In this document: in pieces, positions 1 to 6,635 of the stretch
How the letters are laid out: each line of letters opens with the position of its first letter
Numbering within the stretch: the stretch's first letter is position 1
Assembly: GCA_947631675.1 (NCBI GenBank)
Contig: CANRMG010000098.1
Location: 1-7,057, forward strand
Source of the DNA: an uncultured Oscillospiraceae bacterium
Lineage (GTDB): Bacteria > Bacillota_A > Clostridia > Oscillospirales > Oscillospiraceae
Length of the DNA stretch: 7,057 nt
Reading direction: 5' to 3'
Notes under the pieces: generated by a model
Databases searched by the model: none
Seen by the model: only the letters and a program-made list of their open reading frames with translations
What the model was told of the DNA's origin: nothing
Program-made: the position numbers and the translations under genes

Positions 1-671
1 CCCCCAAGGAGGGCAAGCGGGGCAAGGACTACTTCGGCTTCCGGGCCGTGGACAGTTTCGGCAACGCCTCCCAGGAGGGCACCGTCATCATCAAGCTCGT
101 CAAGCCCAAGACCAAGGTCACCTACTCCGACATGGCCGGCGACGGCAGCGAATACGCCGCCCTGGTCCTGGCGGAGAACGGGGTGTTCACCGGCGAGCAG
201 GTGGGCGAAAGCTACGTCTTCAACCCGGATACCCAGGTGACCCGGGGCGAGTTTTTGTCCATGTGCATGGCCGCGGCGAACTGTGACATCCTCAAAGGCG
301 TCACCTCCACCGGCTTCAACGACGACAGCGCCATCGGCCCGTGGCTGAAGCCCTACGTGGCCACCGCTTTGATGAACGGCTATATCCAGGGCCAGTCCGC
401 CGGGGCCGGCGCCAGCTTTGATCCCGCCGGGGCCGTCACCCTGGGCGAGGCCTGTGTGACATTGAACGCGGTCCTCGGCGTGACCAATGTGGTCAGCGCG
501 GCGGCCTACGTGGGTGAGGACAACACCGGCGCGGACTGGGCCCAGGCCGTGGCCAATCTGACCGCCTGCGGCATCATGGACCGGGGCCGCCAGGATGTGG
601 AGACCGCTTTGACCCGGGCCAGCGCGGCAGACCTGCTGGCCGGCGCCATCAAACTTATCACCGGAAGGTAA
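1..671 (+). CDS. SLH-domain surface protein, C-terminal part (5' end outside window)
   Basis: This is the 3' end of a gene read in the frame whose first full codon begins at base 3; it stays open to the left edge, so the true start lies upstream. The GTG at 48 is an internal valine codon. The first ~35 residues (to about base 107) look like the last strands of an Ig-like or cadherin-like domain: a YFGFRAVDSFGNAS stretch followed by a beta-rich TVIIKLV strand. Three S-layer homology repeats follow, at about 120-281, 312-479 and 504-659, each with an aromatic/acidic opening, a helix and a closing TRAE-like motif. SLH domains normally hold exported proteins non-covalently on secondary cell-wall polymers, so this is probably a cell-surface protein. 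The closing motifs are degenerate (TRGE, TLGE, TRAS). The reading frame ends at TAA 669-671, 13 nt before a terminator stem. The signal peptide and any catalytic domain would be upstream and are not visible, so the protein's specific role is unknown. Confidence 0.88.
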   Translation, partial: PKEGKRGKDYFGFRAVDSFGNASQEGTVIIKLVKPKTKVTYSDMAGDGSEYAALVLAENGVFTGEQVGESYVFNPDTQVTRGEFLSMCMAAANCDILKGVTSTGFNDDSAIGPWLKPYVATALMNGYIQGQSAGAGASFDPAGAVTLGEACVTLNAVLGVTNVVSAAAYVGEDNTGADWAQAVANLTACGIMDRGRQDVETALTRASAADLLAGAIKLITGR

Positions 672-684
672 AGTATAAAAAAGA

Positions 685-707
685 CCCCGGCACACGATGT
701 GCCGGGG
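685..707. terminator. Bidirectional intrinsic terminator between convergent genes
   Basis: A perfect 10-bp stem is formed by CCCCGGCACA (685-694) and TGTGCCGGGG (698-707) around a CGA loop. On the minus strand it is followed by TC and six T residues (684 down to about 677), a good U-tract. On the plus strand it is followed by CG and four T residues (710-713), a weaker one. It sits 13 nt after the surface-protein stop and 5 nt beyond the rqcH stop, so it can serve both converging transcripts and probably works best for the minus-strand operon. Confidence 0.93.
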
Positions 708-712
708 CGTTT

Positions 713-2299
713 TCATATCTCCTTTTTTGGCTCCGCCATGATGGTCCGCTGGTCGGTGTAGATGACCATGCCAGGCCGGGCGCCCTTGGGCTTCTTCACG
801 CACCGGACAGGCGCGGCGTCCACCGCCACCCGGCCCGCCTGGCCGCCTTCCGAATAGAAGGCCGCGAGGCACGCCGCCTCGTACACGCTCTGCTCGTCGG
901 GCTCGGCCCCCTCACAGCGGAGGATCACGTGGGAGCCGTGGATCTTCTGGGCGTGGAGCCACAGGTCCGTCCGCCTGGCGGTGCGGAGCGTCAGCTCGTC
1001 GTTTTGCAGGTTGTTGCGCCCCACCAGCACCTCCAGGCCGCTGCTGGTCACGAACCGCATGGGCTGGGCGGGCTTTTCCCGGCGCTTTCCCTTATTCTTC
1101 GCCTCCCGGACGTAGCCCGCCTGCACCAGCTCCTGGCGTATGCTGTCCAGGTCCGTCTGGCTCTGGGCTCTGTCCAGCTCCGCGGCGATGGAGGCCAGGT
1201 ACTCCGTCTCCGTCTGGTTCTCCCGGATAAGGGCCGTCAGGTGCTCCCGGGCAGTCTTTTTCTTCGTGTACTGTTTATAGTATTGCGCCGCATTCTGCTG
1301 GGGGCTCTTGCGCACGTCCAGGGGAACAGTGACCTCTGGACTGCCCGGCTCATAGAAATCTTCCAGCGTTACGCTGGTCATTCCAGGCTTCATCCGCCAT
1401 ATGTTGGCGGTGATCAGGTCTGCCCGGCGCTTGTCCATCTCCCGGTCCTCAGTGGCGGCCAGCTCCTGCATCCGCAGGGCCAGCTTTTTCTCCGTCCGGT
1501 TCCTGGCGCCCCGGACCAGCTTCGTGAGGCTCCGGGCCCGGCTTTTCAGATGCTCCGTCCGGTCCTTCTCGGCGTAGAATGCCTCCAAAAGGGCGGACCA
1601 GCCCGGATAGGAGACGCTCTCCGTATGGGGCCCGTACTGCAATATGGGCAGGAACGTAAAATCGATGGGCTTGCCGTCCTCCACCAGCATGGTAGGGGTC
1701 CGCTTCAGGCCCTCCAGGCTCTCCACAACAGGGGCCAGGCCCCGCCACTCCATCTCCCGGCGGATAAGGGGGGAGAGACCCGAGAATTTCCCCTGCTCCG
1801 GCTTGGGAGGCAGGCGGTAGATGAGCCCCGGCATCAGCTGCCGCAGGGGGCTCATCTCGCTGTCCACCCGCCGGGCGGCGTCCACGATGCGGCCCGTCTC
1901 GTCGATGAGGATGAGGTTGGCGTTCCGGCCCAAGAGCTCCACGGCCACCGTCCGGCGCACTGCCTCGCCCATCTCGTCGAAGCCCGCCAGCTCCAGAAGG
2001 AGCATCCGCTCCATCTCCGGCTGGGTGACGGCGGTGATGCGCGCGCCCAGCAGGTATTTGCGAAGGAGCATGCAGAACATGGGCGGCTGGGCGGGGTTTT
2101 CATAGGCCGCCTGGGTAAGGCATATCCGGGCGGAGCCGGAGCCGAAGCATATGAGCAGCTTCGCCCCGCCTCCATTGCCCCGCAGGGTGAGCACGACCGT
2201 GTCCTTTTCCGGCTGGTGGACACGGTCGATCTTCATGCCGGTGAGCGTCTCGTGGAGCTCCCGGCCCAGTTCGGTTATGAATACGGCGTCAAGAGGCAT
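713..2299 (-). CDS. rqcH: RqcH / NFACT family ribosome-associated quality-control protein
   Basis: A 528-residue bacterial Rqc2 homologue (NFACT; older annotations call it fibronectin-binding protein A). In Bacillus subtilis, RqcH binds stalled 50S subunits carrying nascent-chain tRNA and directs addition of C-terminal alanine tails that mark the chain for degradation. Seen here: NFACT-N at about 1-190, with the conserved ELLGRNANLILID stretch at 121-133; a short helix-hairpin-helix region near 172-245 (FSGLSPLIRREMEWRG); a charged coiled-coil region at about 245-395; a basic linker (KNKGKRREK); and NFACT-R (DUF814) at about 413-520, with GRNNLQNDELTLR and DLWLHAQKIHGSHVILR. The catalytic DR motif position reads Glu97-Arg98. 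At 528 residues it is somewhat shorter than the roughly 570 usual in Bacillus, apparently around the HhH region. ATG start is chosen because MPLDAVFITEL matches the family N-terminus and GGAGGG (2305-2310) lies 5 nt upstream. Last gene of the cluster; overlaps mrnC by 11 nt, suggesting translational coupling. Confidence 0.95.
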   Translation of the reverse strand: MPLDAVFITELGRELHETLTGMKIDRVHQPEKDTVVLTLRGNGGGAKLLICFGSGSARICLTQAAYENPAQPPMFCMLLRKYLLGARITAVTQPEMERMLLLELAGFDEMGEAVRRTVAVELLGRNANLILIDETGRIVDAARRVDSEMSPLRQLMPGLIYRLPPKPEQGKFSGLSPLIRREMEWRGLAPVVESLEGLKRTPTMLVEDGKPIDFTFLPILQYGPHTESVSYPGWSALLEAFYAEKDRTEHLKSRARSLTKLVRGARNRTEKKLALRMQELAATEDREMDKRRADLITANIWRMKPGMTSVTLEDFYEPGSPEVTVPLDVRKSPQQNAAQYYKQYTKKKTAREHLTALIRENQTETEYLASIAAELDRAQSQTDLDSIRQELVQAGYVREAKNKGKRREKPAQPMRFVTSSGLEVLVGRNNLQNDELTLRTARRTDLWLHAQKIHGSHVILRCEGAEPDEQSVYEAACLAAFYSEGGQAGRVAVDAAPVRCVKKPKGARPGMVIYTDQRTIMAEPKKEI

Positions 2300-2699
2300 G
2301 GTCTCCCTCCAGGATCATGGCGAAAAGCTGGCCCACCCGCTCCCGCTGTCCGGCCAGCCACAGGTACCCGAACAGGGCCTCCAGAGCTGTGGCGGCGTGG
2401 TACTGGGCGGGGGTGCAGCCGGCGGGGCAGCCGTGGACATGGGCGTTCCGGCCCCGGTGGTATATGTGCTGCTCGTTCTCCGTGAGGGCGCTTTGTAGCC
2501 GCTCCGCCGCCGCAGCCTGGGCCGGGGCAGAGACATAGGCAACTGCCGAGCGGTGCTTGTCCCCCACCTTCCCGCCGCCCCGGCGGGCCAGGTGGGTGCG
2601 CACCAGAAGCTCGTATACCCCGTCGCCCACATGGGCCAGCTCCAAGGGTCCCAGCTCCTGCAACGTGCCCTCATCCAGGGGCGCGAATACGTCCGTCAC
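2289..2699 (-). CDS. mrnC: Mini-ribonuclease III (23S rRNA maturation nuclease)
   Basis: A 136-residue protein matching Mini-III, the RNase III-like nuclease that lacks a dsRNA-binding domain and, in B. subtilis, matures both ends of 23S rRNA within the 50S precursor. Seen: the RNase III signature LAHVGDGVYELLVR (21-34) with catalytic metal-binding Asp26 and Glu30; the Mini-III-specific HRGRNA block (81-86); and ATALEALFGYLWL (102-114) with the second conserved acidic residue, Glu107. Length is close to the ~143 of the B. subtilis protein, and no dsRBD follows. The start is GTG at 2697-2699: its first bases overlap the ftsK TGA stop (GTGA), GGAGGAGG lies at 2710-2717 with a 10-nt spacer, and there is no in-frame ATG before the active site. 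The 3' end overlaps rqcH by 11 nt. mrnC is familiar next to cysS and an rRNA methyltransferase gene in Bacillus-type genomes; here it sits between ftsK and rqcH. Family assignment is firm; role in this organism is inferred. Confidence 0.94.
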   Translation of the reverse strand: MTDVFAPLDEGTLQELGPLELAHVGDGVYELLVRTHLARRGGGKVGDKHRSAVAYVSAPAQAAAAERLQSALTENEQHIYHRGRNAHVHGCPAGCTPAQYHAATALEALFGYLWLAGQRERVGQLFAMILEGDHAS

Positions 2700-5590
2700 A
2701 GTTGCCCGTCCTCCTCCGGCTCCTCCGCCTCACCGGCGTTGTCCGGCACGTCCAGCAGCTTCTCCGCGGTTTCCTCCTCCGCGGTGGGGGCGAACTCGTC
2801 GCTCTCGGATACCTCGGCGAACTCCCGCGCGATGGTGTCCACGGGCGCGGTGCCGTGGGCGTACTGCATCTCCTGCCACTGCTGCTTGGTGATGACGATC
2901 TGCCGGGGCTTGGAGCCCTCGTAGGGGCCCACCACGCCCACCTCCTCCAGCTGGTCGATGAGCCGGGCCGCCCGGGAGTAGCCCAGCTTCAGCCGCCGCT
3001 GGAGCATAGAGACGGAGGCCTGCTTCGTCTCGAAGATGACGTCCACCGCCTGGGGCAGGAGCTCATCGTAGTCGCTCTTGCCGGAGCTCTCCTCCTCGGC
3101 GGGGGCGTTCTTGGCGTCCTTGTCCGCGGCGGCCTTTTCGATCTCCGCCAATATCTCGTCGGAGTACTCCGCCTCGGCTTCCTTCTTTACAAAGTTGATG
3201 ATCTCCTCCCGCTCCTCATCGGTGACGAAGGCGCCCTGCAGGCGCACCGGCTTGCTGCCGATGGGGGAATAGAGCATATCGCCGTTGCCGAGAAGCTTCT
3301 CCGCGCCCTGCTGGTCCAGGATGATCCGGCTCTCCAGGGGGCCGGACACGGAAAGGGCGATGCGGCTGGGGATGTTGGCCTTCATAAGGCCGGTGATGAC
3401 GTCGGCACGGGGGCTCTGGGTGGCGATGACCAGGTGCATGCCCGCGGCGCGGCCCATCTGGGCCACCCGGCATATGGCCTCCTCCACCTCCTTGGACGCC
3501 ACCATCATCAGGTCCGCCAGCTCGTCGATGAAGATGACCACCTGGGGCAGGGTCTGCTCCCCCCGCTCCTTCATGACGGCGTTGTAGCCGGAAAGCTCCC
3601 GCACGCCCGTCTCGGAGAACAGGCGGTAGCGCTTGAGCATCTCCACCACTGCCCACTGCAGGGCCCCCGCCGCCTTCTTCGCGTCGGTGACCACGGGGAC
3701 GTACAGGTGGGGCATGCCGTTGTAGACCACGAATTCCACCATCTTGGGGTCGATCATGATCATGCGGACCTCGTCAGGGGTGGACTTGTAGAGCAGGCTC
3801 AGTATCATGGAGTTTACGCACACGCTCTTGCCGGAGCCGGTGGTGCCGGCGATGAGCAGGTGGGGAAGTTTCGCGATATTCGAGATGACCACATTGCCGC
3901 CGATGTCCTTGCCCAGGGCCACGGTGAGCTTGTTCTTGGACTCCCGGAACACCGGGGAGTCCACCAGGTCGCCCAGCCACACGGTGCGCACGCTCTTGTT
4001 GGGCACCTCCACGCCCACGGTGGATATTTTGTCGGGCACGGGGGCGATGCGCACGCTCTTCACGCCGAGACTCAAAGCGATGTCCCCGGCCAGGTTGGTG
4101 ATCTTATTGAGCTTCACGCCCTGCTCCAGCTTCAGCTCGTAGCGGGTGATGGTAGGTCCGTGGACCGCGCCCACCACGCTGGCGCCCACGCCGAAACTGC
4201 GTACGGCGCTCTCCAGCTGCTGCTCCATCTCGTCGCTGTCCCCGCCGTCGCCGTAGCCCTCGTCGCCGCTGGCGTTGAGAAGGTCCACCGGGGGATAGAT
4301 GTACTCCGGCTTGTCCTCCGCCGCGCCCTCCTCTATCTCCTTCGCCACGGCCTCGGCCTCGGCGTCCTTGTCGATCTTCAGCTTCCTGGGCGTCTGGGGC
4401 CCGGCGGCGCTGTCCATATCCGCGGAGTGGATCTCCACGCCGGCGATGTCCGCCGCCTCCTCCACGGTGAGGGGCTTTACGTCCTCCGTGGGGCCGGCGG
4501 TCTTCTTCTCCGTCTTCTTCCCCTTTGCCGTCCGGGCGGTCTGGACCGGGGCGGGCTCCGCCGCCGGCCGCTTTCCGTTCTTGGCGTCCAGGGCGGCGTT
4601 CACCTTGGCCAGGGCCTCCGGGTCCACGTCAAAGTCCGCGAACAGCTGATCCTTGGCGTTCTCCTTGCTCTGGTCGTAGAAGCTGCGCTTGTGCTCCTTT
4701 CTGGCCGGCTCCGGCGCCTTCTGGGGCATGGGCATGACCTCGGGGGGCGGCTCGATGACCCGGTAGCGCTTGTCCCCGCTCACGGGGAACAGATAGTCCT
4801 CCTCCGGGATCAGCAGATCGTCGTCAAAGTCCTCCTCCGGCTCCGGTTCATACTCGGGCCTGGGCCGGTTCTGGTACCGGTCCAGGATGTCCGTCACGGA
4901 CAGGTCCAGTCCCCGCAGCAGGAGCAGCAAAAACGCCACCACCAGCACCACGAAGCTGCCCACCAGGCCGATGGAGGTCCGCAGCGCAAGCCCCGCCGCG
5001 CCGCTGATGACGCCGCCGCAGTGCTCCGTCACGTCCTGGCCGTATCGCCACAGCTTGTTGAACCCGCTCATCACGCCCACGGAGAACACGTTGCCCTGGG
5101 CGAACAGCAGCGCGTGGATGAACGCGCCGAACACCAGCGGCAGGCACATCACGCATATGAGCCGGGCCGTCACCGGCCGGCCCTTGTGGAAGCCCAAGAT
5201 GTACGCGCCCCACAGAAGGCACACCGGCCACAGGTAAAAGCCCCAGCCAGAGACGCCGAAAAACAGCTTGCGCACCGCGCCCACCAGCCAGCCGTCCACC
5301 GGGAAGTAGGCGATGACGGAGATGAGCCCCACGAACAGCAGCACCACCGCGCCGATCTCCCGGTTCATGGGCCGCCGCTCCCGCGCCGAAGTCCGGGCCG
5401 CTGCGCTCCGGGACGAAGTGCTGCGCGCCGCCGTGCTCCGGGACGAGGTCTTGGCCGGCGCCTTTTTCGCGGTATGGCTGCCGCCCGTGCTCTTGCGGGA
5501 GGTGGATGTCGTTTTCTTCTTGGTCCCTCCGCTCCTGGACGCGGGCTTTTTGGCCGCGGTGCGCCCGGCGGAAGTTTTCTTCTGTGCCAT
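2696..5590 (-). CDS. ftsK: DNA translocase FtsK/SpoIIIE
   Basis: A 964-residue septal DNA pump that uses ATP to move chromosomal DNA across the division or sporulation septum. Domains in order: a very basic Ala/Ser/Lys/Arg-rich cytoplasmic N-terminus (1-77); four likely membrane helices at about 79-97, 115-135, 143-165 and 205-226; a long acidic/proline-rich low-complexity linker (about 240-450); the alpha/beta motor (about 455-800) with Walker A GTTGSGKS (582-589) and Walker B VVIFIDE (684-690); a short acidic spacer; the winged-helix gamma domain that reads DNA polarity signals (about 840-902, containing YSRAARLIDQLEEVGVVGPY); and an acidic tail of about 60 residues. SpoIIIE of B. subtilis is about 790 residues, so the extra length lies in the N-terminus, linker and tail. 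ATG is supported by GAGG at 5597-5600, 6 nt upstream. It follows uppP by 17 nt and its stop overlaps the mrnC start. Whether it acts in division, sporulation or both cannot be told from sequence alone. Confidence 0.97.
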   Translation of the reverse strand: MAQKKTSAGRTAAKKPASRSGGTKKKTTSTSRKSTGGSHTAKKAPAKTSSRSTAARSTSSRSAAARTSARERRPMNREIGAVVLLFVGLISVIAYFPVDGWLVGAVRKLFFGVSGWGFYLWPVCLLWGAYILGFHKGRPVTARLICVMCLPLVFGAFIHALLFAQGNVFSVGVMSGFNKLWRYGQDVTEHCGGVISGAAGLALRTSIGLVGSFVVLVVAFLLLLLRGLDLSVTDILDRYQNRPRPEYEPEPEEDFDDDLLIPEEDYLFPVSGDKRYRVIEPPPEVMPMPQKAPEPARKEHKRSFYDQSKENAKDQLFADFDVDPEALAKVNAALDAKNGKRPAAEPAPVQTARTAKGKKTEKKTAGPTEDVKPLTVEEAADIAGVEIHSADMDSAAGPQTPRKLKIDKDAEAEAVAKEIEEGAAEDKPEYIYPPVDLLNASGDEGYGDGGDSDEMEQQLESAVRSFGVGASVVGAVHGPTITRYELKLEQGVKLNKITNLAGDIALSLGVKSVRIAPVPDKISTVGVEVPNKSVRTVWLGDLVDSPVFRESKNKLTVALGKDIGGNVVISNIAKLPHLLIAGTTGSGKSVCVNSMILSLLYKSTPDEVRMIMIDPKMVEFVVYNGMPHLYVPVVTDAKKAAGALQWAVVEMLKRYRLFSETGVRELSGYNAVMKERGEQTLPQVVIFIDELADLMMVASKEVEEAICRVAQMGRAAGMHLVIATQSPRADVITGLMKANIPSRIALSVSGPLESRIILDQQGAEKLLGNGDMLYSPIGSKPVRLQGAFVTDEEREEIINFVKKEAEAEYSDEILAEIEKAAADKDAKNAPAEEESSGKSDYDELLPQAVDVIFETKQASVSMLQRRLKLGYSRAARLIDQLEEVGVVGPYEGSKPRQIVITKQQWQEMQYAHGTAPVDTIAREFAEVSESDEFAPTAEEETAEKLLDVPDNAGEAEEPEEDGQL
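5390..5449 (-). repeat. Two-copy 30-bp tandem repeat inside the ftsK N-terminus
   Basis: Two adjacent 30-bp units (5420-5449 and 5390-5419; 23 of 30 bases identical by eye) encode the decapeptides TSSRSTAARS (residues 48-57) and TSSRSAAART (58-67). They share the core GCTCCGGGACGA on the plus strand at 5405-5416 and 5435-5446. They lie in the basic, probably disordered tail before the first membrane helix. This is a likely in-frame duplication in low-complexity sequence; a charged tail here could contact DNA or lipid head groups, but that is inference. Confidence 0.75.
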
Positions 5591-5607
5591 ATGCTACCTC
5601 GATCAGA

Positions 5608-6456
5608 TCAAAAGCTGAGCCGGAACCAGACGATGATGCTTATCACGCCCACGAACCAGCAGTAATAGGCAAAGCCACCGAACCGCCCCTTGCGGACGAT
5701 GCGCTGCAAGAGACGGATGGACAGGTACCCGGTGACGCCCGCCACCAGCATGCCCACGGCATAGGCCGGGAGCATGGCCGTGTTGATGCCCTCCTCCACC
5801 ACGTCCATCACCTCCAGCAGCACCGCGCCGGACACGGACACCAGGCTCATGAGGAAGGAGAACCGCACCGCAAAGCTGCGCTTCAGCCCCCGGCCCATGC
5901 CGGCGGCGATGGTGGTGCCGGAGCGGGAAAGGCCCGGCATGGTGGCCAGGCCCTGGGCCACGCCGATGATGACGGCGTCCAGCCATGTCATGGTCTTGAT
6001 GGTCTTCTTGCCCCGGGGCAGCCTGTCGGATATGTACAAAAGCGTGCCCGTCAGGATCAGGGCCGCGCCGATGAACCAGGGGATGGCGTTGAGCTTCTCG
6101 ATGGCGTCGTTGAAGGGCACGATGACGAACAGCGGCACCGTGGCCAGCAGGATCATGTAGATCATCTTCCGCACGGGATTGCCCTTGGCGGACAGGCCCC
6201 GGCCGTGGACCAGGTCGCCGGCCATATAGCCCACCTCAAACAGCATATCCACGATGTCCGGCCAATAGGCGATGACCACCGCCACCAGGGTGGCCAGGTG
6301 GAGCAGGATATTGAAAAACGCGCTCCCGTCCAGCTCCATCAGGCCGCTGCCGCCCAGTATATTCTCCAGCAGCGCCAGATGGCCGGAGCTGGAGATGGGC
6401 AGAAACTCCGCCACCCCCTGCACCAGGCCCAGCAGCGCCGCGTAAACGATCGACAT
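5608..6456 (-). CDS. uppP: Undecaprenyl-diphosphate phosphatase UppP (BacA family)
   Basis: A 282-residue integral membrane enzyme that dephosphorylates undecaprenyl diphosphate, regenerating the lipid carrier for peptidoglycan and other wall polymers; extra copies give bacitracin resistance. Seen: the (E/Q)xxxE motif as QGVAE (13-17), followed by FLPISSSGHL with His27; the second signature PGLSRSGTT (174-182) with Arg178, equivalent to the essential arginine of E. coli UppP; and the repeated QGxA helix start (QGVA near 13, QGLA near 168) reflecting the family's inverted repeat. Several hydrophobic helices run to the C-terminus, as expected for this multi-pass fold, and the length is close to the E. 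coli protein (273). ATG is chosen because it gives the full family N-terminus and follows a strong GGAGGGAGGA (6461-6470). It is first in the cluster and 17 nt ahead of ftsK. Promoter sequences lie just upstream at 6499-6548. No truncation or missing active-site residue is seen. Confidence 0.97.
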   Translation of the reverse strand: MSIVYAALLGLVQGVAEFLPISSSGHLALLENILGGSGLMELDGSAFFNILLHLATLVAVVIAYWPDIVDMLFEVGYMAGDLVHGRGLSAKGNPVRKMIYMILLATVPLFVIVPFNDAIEKLNAIPWFIGAALILTGTLLYISDRLPRGKKTIKTMTWLDAVIIGVAQGLATMPGLSRSGTTIAAGMGRGLKRSFAVRFSFLMSLVSVSGAVLLEVMDVVEEGINTAMLPAYAVGMLVAGVTGYLSIRLLQRIVRKGRFGGFAYYCWFVGVISIIVWFRLSF

Positions 6457-6498
6457 GGTATCCTCCCTCCGCCCGTCCGGGAAAGCCCGGACTGCGGC

Positions 6499-6548
6499 AT
6501 TATATTTACTAATTTAAATATATTACCATACCCTCCCAAAAAATGCAA
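6499..6548 (-). promoter_or_regulatory. Predicted sigma-A promoter(s) for uppP-ftsK-mrnC-rqcH
   Basis: Read on the minus strand, TTGCAT (6543-6548) and TAATAT (6520-6525) are separated by exactly 17 bp, and TGG directly before the -10 gives an extended -10 element. A second, perfect TATAAT lies downstream at 6499-6504 but has no good -35 at 16-18 bp. Either would give a leader of a few tens of nucleotides before the uppP ribosome binding site. This is the only clearly AT-rich stretch upstream of the cluster, and no comparable promoter is evident between its genes. Pattern-based prediction only. Confidence 0.65.
6501..6522. repeat. AT-rich inverted repeat overlapping the uppP promoter
   Basis: Perfect 8-bp arms TATATTTA (6501-6508) and TAAATATA (6515-6522) flank a 6-bp centre, CTAATT. 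The element overlaps the predicted uppP -10 hexamers (TAATAT 6520-6525 and TATAAT 6499-6504). Two-fold symmetry over a promoter is typical of a repressor site, but the sequence does not clearly match the Fur, PerR or Zur consensus, and AT-rich promoters can give such symmetry by chance. Confidence 0.45.
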
Positions 6549-6587
6549 GCGCCCGCCCATTTGCGGCCCGCCGGGCGCGGAACATGA

Positions 6588-6617
6588 TTGACAGCGCCGC
6601 TTTCGGTATGATAAAAT
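6588..6617 (+). promoter_or_regulatory. Predicted sigma-A promoter for the rubrerythrin gene
   Basis: A perfect -35 TTGACA (6588-6593) and a -10 TAAAAT (6612-6617) are separated by 18 bp. TG at 6609-6610, one base before the -10, gives an extended -10 element. Transcription should start near 6624, leaving a leader of about 75 nt before the ATG. Quality this high suggests strong expression, as is common for rubrerythrin in anaerobes. No clear PerR box was found overlapping it. Confidence 0.8.
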
Positions 6618-6635
6618 CCATTACAGACGCAAAAC

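Noticed and set aside
48..50. GTG at 48 as the start of the SLH protein gene
   Set aside because: The frame is open to the window edge with sensible Ig-like domain sequence upstream, and there is no ribosome binding site before the GTG; it is an internal valine codon.
929..2485. A 518-codon open frame on the plus strand antisense to rqcH and mrnC
   Set aside because: It is low in complexity, has no family resemblance, spans two well-supported minus-strand genes, and has no convincing promoter or ribosome binding site. Treated as a compositional shadow.
2702..5665. A 987-codon open frame on the plus strand, longer than ftsK itself and antisense to it
   Set aside because: Its product is His/Leu/Gly/Arg-rich without a recognisable domain, and it mirrors the codon bias of ftsK. 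Long antisense frames of this kind are expected in GC-rich DNA with strong third-position bias. The minus-strand frame carries clear FtsK motifs.
6549..6578. GC hairpin (GCGCCCG with CGGGCGC) followed on the minus strand by a short T-run, resembling a terminator
   Set aside because: The stem is only 7 bp with a 16-nt loop, lies between the two divergent -35 elements, and has no upstream minus-strand gene within the window to terminate. Probably an effect of GC-rich sequence.
5506..6591. A 361-codon open frame on the plus strand antisense to uppP and the ftsK start
   Set aside because: The translation is His/Gln/Gly-rich noise and runs through the divergent promoter region. UppP catalytic motifs on the other strand explain the DNA.
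6607..6612. TATGAT as the -10 element of the rubrerythrin promoter
   Set aside because: It lies only 13 bp from the TTGACA element; TAAAAT at 6612-6617 with an 18-bp spacer and an extended -10 TG fits much better.
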